Source: RUG11462 sp045539315
GTDB taxonomy: Bacteria; Bacillota; Clostridia; Oscillospirales; Acutalibacteraceae
Direction of reading: 5' to 3'
DNA length: 64,000 nucleotides
Assembly: GCA_045539315.1 (NCBI GenBank)
Contig: JAZQFC010000031.1
Span: forward strand, 19,987-83,986
In this document: piece after piece, positions 41,131 through 49,335 of the stretch
Numbering within the stretch: the stretch's first letter is position 1
Layout: every line of letters starts with the position of its first letter
Notes under the pieces: model-generated
Seen by the model: the letters and a program-made list of their open reading frames with translations, nothing else
What the model was told of the DNA's origin: nothing
Databases searched by the model: none
Program-made: the position numbers and the translations under genes

Positions 41131-42039
41131 TCAACTCTTTCTCAACTTTTCAAGTTGATTAGCAAAATATTCAGGCAATTCACTTTGAAATTCTATGTAC
41201 TCGCCATTAGGATGAATAAAACCTATTTTGCGAGCGTGCAAACATTGCCCATTAAAACTTTTTGTTTGTTCTTTACCATAAACAGAATCATTAAACACAG
41301 GTTTATTTAAATAAGCCATATGGACTCTGATTTGATGTGTTCTACCTGTTTCAAGTTTTAGTCTTACATATGTGTATTTATCAAATTGTTCTAAAACTTG
41401 ATAATGAGTAACAGCGTTTTTTGAATTGTTTTGAGTAACTGCCATTTGTTTACGTTTAATTGGATGTCTGCCAATAGGCGCATCAACAGTACCATTTTCA
41501 TCTTTAAAAACACCGTTACAAATTGCTTCATACTCTCTTGTAAACGAATGTTCTTTTATTTGATTTGCTAAAAAATTATGAGCATTATCATTTTTAGCAA
41601 CAATCAATAAACCACTTGTATCTTTATCAATTCTATGAACAATTCCCGGTCTTATTACTCCATTTATCCCCGATAAACTATTGCCACAATGATAAAGTAA
41701 AGCATTAACCAAAGTACCGCTATAATTTCCAGGGGCAGGATGAACCACCATACCTTTAGGTTTGTTTACAACGAGCAAATCTTCATCTTCATAAACAATG
41801 TCTAATGGTATATTTTCGGGTTGCGCAGTATCATCAACAGGCGCAGGTATATCAACAACAATCTCATCATTCGGTTTTAACTTATAACTTTTTGAGACAG
41901 TTTTTCCATTTACCAAAACTCTATCTTGTTCAATGAGCAAACCCACAGCGTTACGGCTCAAACCTTCAACACTATCTGCAATAAATTTATCCAATCTATC
42001 AAAATTTTCTTCAAGATAGGTTAAATATACTTTATCCAT
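41131..42039 (-). CDS. RluD-family 23S rRNA pseudouridine synthase
   Basis: 302 residues. An N-terminal S4 RNA-binding domain (DRLDKFIADSVEGLSRNAV) is followed by the RluA/RluD catalytic domain with VHRIDKDTSGLLIVAKND, catalytic aspartate near residue 135, and ETGRTHQIRVHMAYL. It resembles YlyB of Bacillus, encoded next to lspA as here. It overlaps lspA by 8 bp. Confidence 0.92.
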   Translation of the reverse strand: MDKVYLTYLEENFDRLDKFIADSVEGLSRNAVGLLIEQDRVLVNGKTVSKSYKLKPNDEIVVDIPAPVDDTAQPENIPLDIVYEDEDLLVVNKPKGMVVHPAPGNYSGTLVNALLYHCGNSLSGINGVIRPGIVHRIDKDTSGLLIVAKNDNAHNFLANQIKEHSFTREYEAICNGVFKDENGTVDAPIGRHPIKRKQMAVTQNNSKNAVTHYQVLEQFDKYTYVRLKLETGRTHQIRVHMAYLNKPVFNDSVYGKEQTKSFNGQCLHARKIGFIHPNGEYIEFQSELPEYFANQLEKLRKS

Positions 42040-42520
42040 TACTCTTTTTATCCTTAAACATATCGATTAAAATATATATAATCCATAAACAGCAACCGAT
42101 TACCACACAACAATCGGCAACATTAAAAGAAGGAAAATCAAAAAAACCAAAAGTTATAAAATCAATTACCTGACCGGTAGATACTCTATCAACCATATTG
42201 CCTATTCCACCGGAGATAATAAGCATAACAACATAATGCAAAAACTTATCAGTTACTTTTAATTTGATAAAATACACAACGCCTATTATTAAAAACAAAA
42301 CAGTTGCGCTCATAAATATCCATCTTTTATCATCAAGCATACCAAAAGCCGCGCCATCATTATACAAAAATTGAAAATCAAACAAATAAGGAATAACAGT
42401 TATTCTGTTATTTTTCGGCATAAATTCAAGCGCTAATTGTTTAGTAATCTGGTCAATAGCAATAAATAAGATGCACATTAAAGATGCAAAATATTTATGT
42501 TTATATTTTTTAAAATGCAA
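42032..42520 (-). CDS. lspA: Lipoprotein signal peptidase
   Basis: A 162-residue type II signal peptidase with four membrane helices, which trims prolipoproteins after lipid attachment. Both catalytic aspartates are visible, in GGIGNMVDRVSTG and FPSFNVADCCV, and FLYNDGAAFGML is the conserved NxGAAF motif. It starts with TTG at 42520 behind GAGGTGTAATT, 14 bp after divIVA. Confidence 0.95.
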   Translation of the reverse strand: MHFKKYKHKYFASLMCILFIAIDQITKQLALEFMPKNNRITVIPYLFDFQFLYNDGAAFGMLDDKRWIFMSATVLFLIIGVVYFIKLKVTDKFLHYVVMLIISGGIGNMVDRVSTGQVIDFITFGFFDFPSFNVADCCVVIGCCLWIIYILIDMFKDKKSNG

Positions 42521-42534
42521 AATTACACCTCAAA

Positions 42535-43317
42535 TTACTGTTTGTATTCAAAGAAACTACCTTGAGCCTCGTCTTCTTCCTCTTGCTCAATTTCTTCAAC
42601 AAAAAAGTCTTCCTCGTCATCATAACTTTCTTCAAAAACATCGTCCTCTTTTAAAGGCACAAACGAATTATCTGCAACTTTTTCATTAAATTCATCATTA
42701 GTGATATCTTCAGAAATAATTGTATCCAAAACCAACTCTGAATCAGAAATATTTTTCAAAATTTCAAGTTGTTTCATACATTGCTCAATAGAAGCATCTC
42801 TGTATTTCAAAATTTCTTCTTTTAAACGAGTATAAACTTGCTTTTGTGCATTAATTTTTTCATCAGTTTCATTACGAAGAACAATAGACTCATTTTCAGC
42901 CTCTGCGATAACACCATCGCCTTTTTCTTTAGCAGCAGATAAAATCTCATCGCTTTTCTTTTTAGTTTCATCGTAGATATAATCCGCTTTTTTATGCGCT
43001 TCTTGAATTAATGCTGCTGCTTTTTCTTCAGCGGCTAAAATCATTTCTTTTGCTTTTTTATCAGCATCACGAATAACTTTATCAGCATTAATTTGAGCGT
43101 TTATAATACAAGTTTTAACCGACTCTTCTTTTTCTTGCAACTCTTCAATATGAGCGGCTAAAATCTTAATTTTTTCAACTAATTCTCTGTTTGAAATCTC
43201 TAAAGTTTCAAAATCATCCGCAACTTTATAACGAAAATCGTCAACATCAGCAGCTTTATAACCACTAATACCGGCTCTTAAAAAACCTGTTTGTCTTATT
43301 TCATTAGCAGTAAACAT
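42535..43317 (-). CDS. divIVA: DivIVA-family cell-division/polarity protein
   Basis: 260 residues. The N-terminal membrane-targeting domain reads MFTANEIRQTGFLRAGISGY with the typical turn GYKAADVDDF, and a long Ala/Glu/Lys-rich coiled coil follows to about 190. The last 70 residues are very acidic, ending in a glutamate-rich tail (EEIEQEEEDEAQG). DivIVA marks negatively curved membrane at septa and poles. It lies in the standard yggS-sepF-ylmH-divIVA-lspA order; yggT and ileS, often in this cluster, are absent. Confidence 0.88.
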   Translation of the reverse strand: MFTANEIRQTGFLRAGISGYKAADVDDFRYKVADDFETLEISNRELVEKIKILAAHIEELQEKEESVKTCIINAQINADKVIRDADKKAKEMILAAEEKAAALIQEAHKKADYIYDETKKKSDEILSAAKEKGDGVIAEAENESIVLRNETDEKINAQKQVYTRLKEEILKYRDASIEQCMKQLEILKNISDSELVLDTIISEDITNDEFNEKVADNSFVPLKEDDVFEESYDDEEDFFVEEIEQEEEDEAQGSFFEYKQ

Positions 43318-43334
43318 AAGTTACACATTCCTTT

Positions 43335-44075
43335 TTAAATATATTTTTTGACTGTTAATTTCAGTCTGCCTTTTTTTGTTTTTTCATCTATCTCGCAAAC
43401 AATAAATTTCCCTTTTTTCCTAATTGATAAAACATCATCTTTTTTTATCAATTTAGTTGCATTTTCGCAAACAATGTGATTTACAACCAAATTGCCACTT
43501 GAAATACATTCTTTTGCCACTTCTCTAGAAAAATTACAAATAGCGCCGACAACACAATCTGCTCTATTAGACGCAACTGTTTTATAAATAGTTTCAAATT
43601 TTCTATCTATTTCAACATTATCATTAAATAAAGAAATTTCAACACCAACAGAGCCGACTTTTGAAATGTTTTCTAAACAAAATCTTTCAATTGATTTGCA
43701 TACAAAAACAAAAGTCTCACCATTTTTAACAATAATATCCCCTACTTTATCTCGCTCGATACCTAAAGACATTATTGCGCCTAAAAAATCTCTATGAGAC
43801 AATTCATAAATATTTTTATAAGAAAATTTAAGGCAACTAAAAGGATATTCTACAGTTTCAGCCCATTCAGGCAAAATTGCAACAAACACTCTTTCAGCGT
43901 CATCATACCCACCAAAGAAAGAATGATTAATTCTTTCTTTATCAAGAAAAGTTTTGCAAATAGAAAATTCTAATTCATTTAAAAAACCCAAGAAAGACGG
44001 AATATTTTTTAATTCCGTCATTCTTATAGCATCTTTAATTCTAGCAAATATTAACTTATCAGACTCTATTGCCAT
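43335..44075 (-). CDS. ylmH: YlmH-like RNA-binding protein with S4 domain
   Basis: 246 residues with the YlmH layout: an N-terminal domain containing FLGFLNELEFSI and the FFGGYDDAERV segment, a middle region with RDFLGAIMSLGIERDKVGDI, and a C-terminal S4 RNA-binding domain (NFSREVAKECISSGNLVVN). In other Firmicutes YlmH rescues stalled ribosomal complexes or influences division, and always sits beside sepF and divIVA. Its ATG overlaps the sepF stop by one base. Confidence 0.9.
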   Translation of the reverse strand: MAIESDKLIFARIKDAIRMTELKNIPSFLGFLNELEFSICKTFLDKERINHSFFGGYDDAERVFVAILPEWAETVEYPFSCLKFSYKNIYELSHRDFLGAIMSLGIERDKVGDIIVKNGETFVFVCKSIERFCLENISKVGSVGVEISLFNDNVEIDRKFETIYKTVASNRADCVVGAICNFSREVAKECISSGNLVVNHIVCENATKLIKKDDVLSIRKKGKFIVCEIDEKTKKGRLKLTVKKYI

Positions 44076-44539
44076 TAGATATAAATACCATTGTTTTCAG
44101 CAAAGTCTTCAAGCATTTCATCGCCCATAATATCAACATTATAAGGTGTGATAATAAATGTGCTGTTTGCAACTCTCTTTAAGTCGCCATTGTTAGCATA
44201 AGCAACACCACTTAAGAAGTCAACAAGTCTTCTTGAAACATCTTTACCTGTTGATTCAAGATTTAATACAACAGTTCTTTTTTGATTAAGATGATCTGCA
44301 ATTTGTCTTGCCTCTGCATATGATTCAGGCTTAACAAGTACAACTGAAAGTTTTGAATTCGCATGAATATTCAAAAACTTACCTTTTGGTTGAGAAGCAG
44401 GCTCTTTTGTTTCAAAAGAACGTGAATTTGAATAAGTATCCTCTTCTTCTACATATTCATCTTCATAACCGTATTCTTCTTCATCCTCAAAACCATCATT
44501 AACATTCATAAAGTTTTTAATGTTGTCCATAAATCCCAT
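44075..44539 (-). CDS. sepF: Cell division protein SepF
   Basis: 154 residues. The N-terminal membrane-binding helix is MGFMDNIKNFMN, followed by an acidic Asp/Glu/Tyr-rich linker and a C-terminal SepF domain with VVLVKPESYAEARQIADHL and VDFLSGVAYANNGDLKRV. SepF tethers FtsZ to the membrane. ATG at 44539 lies 8 nt after GGTGG; an earlier in-frame start adds four residues to the amphipathic helix and is less likely. Confidence 0.94.
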   Translation of the reverse strand: MGFMDNIKNFMNVNDGFEDEEEYGYEDEYVEEEDTYSNSRSFETKEPASQPKGKFLNIHANSKLSVVLVKPESYAEARQIADHLNQKRTVVLNLESTGKDVSRRLVDFLSGVAYANNGDLKRVANSTFIITPYNVDIMGDEMLEDFAENNGIYI

Positions 44540-44553
44540 TTTATATACCACCT

Positions 44554-45258
44554 TTAATTATAATTTCTTTTTCCAAAAAGCGCCGATCCAACTCTGACCA
44601 TATTAGCGCCACATTTGATTGCAATGTCATAATCATCTGACATTCCCATAGACAATATGTCCATACTTATATTATCGTAAATTTTTGCTCTATTGTCAAT
44701 AAAAAGTTTATACATTTCGTCAAAAAATTTAGATTTTTGTAAATTGTCAAGAAAAAGTGGTCCTAAAGTCATAAGGCCCTTAACACGAATGCCTTTTAAT
44801 TCGCTGATTTCGCCTAACAATTCATCAAGTTGAAACTTATCAATACCACTTTTCGCTTCTTCATTTCCAATGTTGATTTCAACAAGAACATCTGAACAAA
44901 TTTCTTTATTTACACTATGTTTAGAAATTTCTCGAGCAAGTTTTATTGAATCAACAGACTGAATAAGTTCTACTTTACCAACAATTTGCTTAACTTTGTT
45001 AGTTTGCAAAGTGCCGATAAATTGACGATGAAAGTCTTTTTCAAGCGCGTCTTCTTTAGATAAAAACTCCTGCACCCTATTCTCACCCATATATTTAATG
45101 CCTTTATGAAAAGAATAGTTTATAACTTCAACAGGAACTGTTTTTGTAGCAGCTAAAAGTGTTACATCATCATACTTTTTTCCAACTGAAACTGTAGCGT
45201 CATTAATTTTCTCACAAATATGCTTATAATTTTCATCAAAAATTTCAAAACTAGTCAT
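44554..45258 (-). CDS. YggS-family pyridoxal phosphate homeostasis protein
   Basis: 234 residues forming the alanine-racemase-like barrel of YggS/PROSC proteins. The PLP lysine is in TLLAATKTVPVEVI, with GENRVQEFLSK and HFIGTLQTNK-like (RQFIGTLQTNKVKQIV) segments, and MGMSDDYDIAIKCGANMVRVG near the end. It buffers PLP and has no known enzyme activity. Its ATG overlaps the stop of the HlyD-like gene. Confidence 0.94.
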   Translation of the reverse strand: MTSFEIFDENYKHICEKINDATVSVGKKYDDVTLLAATKTVPVEVINYSFHKGIKYMGENRVQEFLSKEDALEKDFHRQFIGTLQTNKVKQIVGKVELIQSVDSIKLAREISKHSVNKEICSDVLVEINIGNEEAKSGIDKFQLDELLGEISELKGIRVKGLMTLGPLFLDNLQKSKFFDEMYKLFIDNRAKIYDNISMDILSMGMSDDYDIAIKCGANMVRVGSALFGKRNYN

Positions 45259-46462
45259 CTAAATTCTTACCCTTCACAATTACATCATCATAAATTTTAA
45301 GTTGACCATATCCATAATCAGTATCTACGATAACGTAATCTTTTGTACTATATACAATATCTGTTTCAACAAATTTTACAACATTGCCAAGTCTTACATA
45401 AACACCTTTTTTGCCATCTTTAATTCTGACCGCACGAGAATTAACTTTTAAGCCCTTATGTGTTTTTAATACAATTTGCATATTGATTTTTCTAAGTGTT
45501 GATAATTCTTCATTCATTTTCATACATGAAAGAACTAAAACAGATTTTTTGCCATCTTCACTTTTGTTAATCGCTTCAACTTTTACACTTAATTCATTTG
45601 CAGAAGATAGCGCAGTGCTAACTTTCAACTTGTCCCCTTCTGCAATTTTGCTAATATCGGCAGTATTAACAACTGTTACAATATACCATTCGTTTTCACT
45701 GATAACTTTTCCAACCTGATTATCTGCAACTTCACTTGCTTTAACATTTTCTACTTCTGAAACAGAAATATCTTCAATATTTTCATAACTTAATGAATTT
45801 TCATAGCCGTCAACAAAATTTACAAAGTATCCTGAATAAGCACTTTTAACAGATTTTTCAGAACTTACATATTTTGATTTTAACTGATTAAGTTGTTTTT
45901 TAAGGTCAGCAATAACTTTTTGATAATTATCTTCCCTGCCGGTTGCGAGTTGTCCTTTTGCCATATAATACCTTAAGGAATCAAGCGTTTTTTGAGCAGT
46001 AACAAAATCATTATCATCAACATTAACAAGCAAATTTTTAATATAATTACTTGTTTGCGAAGACACAATATCAAGGTCGGTAATATAAATTGAATTCTGT
46101 TTATCAATTTCTTCAATTGAACTTAAATATTCTTGCAAAGTATTAATCTCGTTAGCAAGTTCAACGTCTTTTGAATTCTCATAAAAACTTACAACAACCG
46201 AATCTTTTGCTACTTTGCCACCGTTTGATGCTTTACAAACTTTATAGCCTTTGCTATCAGAAGTGATTATATTTTCTTTTCTAACAACAAAACATTCAGA
46301 AGAAATTGATTCATCAATCATAATCTCTCCCGCAGTTTCAGTAACATAAGGGTCAAAAAGCGAGCTAAATGTATGATACAAAACAAAAGCAACAATTAAA
46401 ACACCAAAAAAGCCGAAAAGAAACTTACTAAAATAACTAGTTTCTTTATTTTTTTCACTCAT
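45251..46462 (-). CDS. HlyD-like single-pass membrane protein
   Basis: 403 residues. One membrane segment near 15-35 (FLFGFFGVLIVAFVLYHTF) is followed by an extracellular part with a first beta-strand/lipoyl-like piece (GYKVCKASNGGKVAKDSVVV), a coiled coil of about 120 residues and a beta-rich C-terminus with VKVEAINKSEDG and KGVYVRLGNVVKFVE. This is the layout of HlyD/RND adaptor proteins, although no ABC partner is encoded nearby. Similar genes sit beside yggS-sepF in other Clostridia, suggesting an envelope or division role; that is inference. The second ATG (46462) has the better spacing from AAGGAG. It overlaps miaA by 8 bp. Confidence 0.65.
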   Translation of the reverse strand: MSEKNKETSYFSKFLFGFFGVLIVAFVLYHTFSSLFDPYVTETAGEIMIDESISSECFVVRKENIITSDSKGYKVCKASNGGKVAKDSVVVSFYENSKDVELANEINTLQEYLSSIEEIDKQNSIYITDLDIVSSQTSNYIKNLLVNVDDNDFVTAQKTLDSLRYYMAKGQLATGREDNYQKVIADLKKQLNQLKSKYVSSEKSVKSAYSGYFVNFVDGYENSLSYENIEDISVSEVENVKASEVADNQVGKVISENEWYIVTVVNTADISKIAEGDKLKVSTALSSANELSVKVEAINKSEDGKKSVLVLSCMKMNEELSTLRKINMQIVLKTHKGLKVNSRAVRIKDGKKGVYVRLGNVVKFVETDIVYSTKDYVIVDTDYGYGQLKIYDDVIVKGKNLDD

Positions 46463-47408
46463 ACATTTCACTCCTTTTTAAAAAATCATTAATTAAATCA
46501 CTACAATTTACTAAAATATCTTCAAAACTGTCTTCATCTGGGTAAACCCAATTGATAGATTCATTTCTTCTAAACCAGGTTAATTGTCTTTTTGCGTATC
46601 TCCTGGTTTCTTGCTTTAATTTATCAACGCAACTTTCAAGTGTTGCTTTGCCATCTAAATAAGGTTTAAATTCTTTGCAACCAATTGCTTGAACAGCAGT
46701 TTTAGAAACAGGTAATTTATAAAAGTTGATTACTTCGTCTAAAACACCATTTTCAAGCATTTTTTCAACTCTCAAATTGATTCTATCGTAAAGAGTATCT
46801 CGGTTTACATAATTAATACCAATATACAAAGCATTATAAGGAGATTCTGCTTTTTTTGATTCAACTACTTGCTGACTTTTAGTCTTTCCTGTTGAATAAT
46901 ACATCTCTAAAGCACGTTTTACCCTTTTAACGTTATTAGGATGAATCTCTTTAGCAGAATTAGGATCTAGTTTACATAACCTTTCAAAAAGTCCACTAGT
47001 ACCGAGTTCTTTTTCTAAACTTTCAATCTCAAGTCTTACCTTATCATCGGAATTTTGAAGCGAAAAATCTATATTATTCACAAAACTATCGATATAAAGC
47101 CCTGTTCCACCAACAAAAAGAGGAGTTTTGCCTCTTGAAACAATATCTTTAACAATTTCCTTTGCTCGCTCGCTAAAGTCAGCAACAGAAAACTCATCAC
47201 AAACACTTACACAGTCAATAAGATGATGAGCAACCCCTTTCATCTCATCAATGGAAGGTTTTGCAGTAGAAACAGAAAGTTCTTTATAAACTTGCATAGA
47301 ATCAAACGAAACTATCTCACAGTTATGCTTTTTAGCAAGTTCAATTGAAAGTGCAGTTTTACCACTTGCAGTTGGACCAACAATAACAATAACAGGTGTT
47401 TTCTTCAT
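46455..47408 (-). CDS. miaA: tRNA dimethylallyltransferase
   Basis: A 317-residue MiaA adding the dimethylallyl group to A37 of UNN-decoding tRNAs. P-loop VIVGPTASGKTAL, then SFDSMQVYKELSV, the LVGGTGLYIDSFV segment, and RRYAKRQLTWFRR near the C-terminus. The start is ATG 47408 behind AAGGATTGTTT; a longer in-frame reading runs into mutL. MiaB, which modifies the same base next, is encoded in the same run. Confidence 0.96.
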   Translation of the reverse strand: MKKTPVIVIVGPTASGKTALSIELAKKHNCEIVSFDSMQVYKELSVSTAKPSIDEMKGVAHHLIDCVSVCDEFSVADFSERAKEIVKDIVSRGKTPLFVGGTGLYIDSFVNNIDFSLQNSDDKVRLEIESLEKELGTSGLFERLCKLDPNSAKEIHPNNVKRVKRALEMYYSTGKTKSQQVVESKKAESPYNALYIGINYVNRDTLYDRINLRVEKMLENGVLDEVINFYKLPVSKTAVQAIGCKEFKPYLDGKATLESCVDKLKQETRRYAKRQLTWFRRNESINWVYPDEDSFEDILVNCSDLINDFLKRSEMYE

Positions 47409-47409
47409 A

Positions 47410-49320
47410 TCAAACAATCCTTGAAAATCTCTTTTTAAATTCATACAACGACATTTCTGCAACAATAGGTCTGCCATGCGGACAATATCTGATTTTATTA
47501 TCATTTAAAACAATATCTGCAAGTGCAGAAAGTTCTGTTGCAGTAGTTTTATTGCCACCTTTAATCGCCGCCCTACAAGCGACGGAATGATAAAGCCAAT
47601 CCAAAAATTCAGGCGAAAAATCAGTAAACTTATCATTAAGTTTTCCTGCGATTTCTTCAATCAATTCTTTAACATTTTCTTTATCAAGTTCCATAGGAAT
47701 GCTTCTAACTAAAATAGTTTTCATTCCATAATCTTCAAGTTCAAAACCTAAACTATTAATCTCATCAATATTAGAAACTATAGCATCATACTCATCAGCA
47801 GATAAAGTAACTTGAACAGGAACAATAAGCATTTGTGGATTATGCTCGGCATTTTCTTTTAACTTTTCAAAAATAATTCTCTCATGGGCCGCATGCTTAT
47901 CAATAATAAGCATTTTATCATCAACTTCAACAAGAATATATGTATCAAAAGCCTCGCCGATATATTTAAAACTAATATGTTCTTCTTTGCTTTCAACTTC
48001 TACTTGTTTAACTTCTGCTTGATTAATTTCTACTTGTTCAATAGGCTTTTCTTCTTTTTCTTCATTATAACTAAATGAAGGCTCTGAAACTGATTTTACC
48101 TTTGAATAATCAATGCCGAAAGGAATATCAACATTGGTTTTCTTTTCAACAAAACTAGACTGTTGAGGTTTGTTATCAACAAATTCCTTTTTAAACTCTG
48201 CTACAGTAGTTTGCTTGAAAAATTCTTCCTTTTTATCTTCAACTGATTTTTCAGGCATTTTAATTTTGATTTGCTCTGCCACATCAGTTTCAACAAGTTC
48301 ATCAACATTTGATTTAAAGGCAACTCTTGAAACATCGCTATCAAGCGCAGACATAACCGCATAATAAACTGCCCTGAAAATACTTTGTTCATTTGAAAAT
48401 CTTACTTCTATTTTAGATGGATGCACATTAACATCAACCATTGAAGCATCAAGCGAAATATTCAAAACACAACCAGGATACATGCCTGTCATAATACGGT
48501 TTTTATACGCTTGTTCAAGTGATGCAATGCCTGTTTTTGTTCTAATATATCTACCATTAAGGAAGAAAAATTGCATTGCTCGATTTTTCTTTGAAGCAGT
48601 AGGTTTTGTAACAAAACCAGTTACATTAATGCCGTCAAGCGAATAATTAACTTCAAGCAAAGAATTAGAAAATTCTGCGCCAAAAATAGAGAAACATACT
48701 GATTTTAAATTCTTATCGCCTGGGGTATTAATAACTTGTTTGCCATCTTTGATGAGTTTGAAAGAAATTTCAGGGTGTGACAACGCAATGCGCTCTATAA
48801 TACCCACAACTACATTTGACTCGGTGTTATCTTTTTTCAAAAATTTCATACGCGCCGGGGTGTTATAAAACAAGTCTTCAACAATGAAAGTAGTGCCAAG
48901 CGCACAGCCTGACTCATCAAAAGAAACTTCTTGTCCACCCTCGATTCTATAATGATAACCAAACTCATCATTTGCAGTACGAGTTATAAGCGAAACGCGA
49001 GAAACTGCGCAAATAGACGCGAGCGCTTCACCACGAAAGCCTAAAGTATAAATAGCATCAAGGTCTGCGCCGGTTTTAATTTTACTAGTAGCATGACGCA
49101 AAAACGCAGTAGGTATATCTGCTTTTTCAATACCACAGCCGTTATCGGTAACACGCATAAAAGTGCGCCCACCATTTTTAATCTCAACAGTAATGGCACT
49201 AGCGCCGGAATCTATGCTATTTTCAACTAATTCTTTAATCACTGCAGATGGACGGTCAACAACTTCCCCTGCCGCAATTAATTCCGAAACATTCTTCGGA
49301 AGCAGATTAATTTTTGCCAT
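47410..49320 (-). CDS. mutL: DNA mismatch repair protein MutL
   Basis: 636 residues. The N-terminal GHKL ATPase has VVDRPSAVIKELVENSIDSGA, DNGCGIEKADI and GFRGEALASI. A Glu/Lys/Val-rich linker spans about 350-440. The C-terminal dimerisation domain carries the metal-endonuclease motif DKHAAHERIIFE near 477 and CPHGRPIV at the end, so it is the nicking type used by bacteria without MutH. It lies 1 bp before miaA and 15 bp after the LRR protein gene. Confidence 0.97.
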   Translation of the reverse strand: MAKINLLPKNVSELIAAGEVVDRPSAVIKELVENSIDSGASAITVEIKNGGRTFMRVTDNGCGIEKADIPTAFLRHATSKIKTGADLDAIYTLGFRGEALASICAVSRVSLITRTANDEFGYHYRIEGGQEVSFDESGCALGTTFIVEDLFYNTPARMKFLKKDNTESNVVVGIIERIALSHPEISFKLIKDGKQVINTPGDKNLKSVCFSIFGAEFSNSLLEVNYSLDGINVTGFVTKPTASKKNRAMQFFFLNGRYIRTKTGIASLEQAYKNRIMTGMYPGCVLNISLDASMVDVNVHPSKIEVRFSNEQSIFRAVYYAVMSALDSDVSRVAFKSNVDELVETDVAEQIKIKMPEKSVEDKKEEFFKQTTVAEFKKEFVDNKPQQSSFVEKKTNVDIPFGIDYSKVKSVSEPSFSYNEEKEEKPIEQVEINQAEVKQVEVESKEEHISFKYIGEAFDTYILVEVDDKMLIIDKHAAHERIIFEKLKENAEHNPQMLIVPVQVTLSADEYDAIVSNIDEINSLGFELEDYGMKTILVRSIPMELDKENVKELIEEIAGKLNDKFTDFSPEFLDWLYHSVACRAAIKGGNKTTATELSALADIVLNDNKIRYCPHGRPIVAEMSLYEFKKRFSRIV

Positions 49321-49335
49321 TACTTTTCTCCTTTT

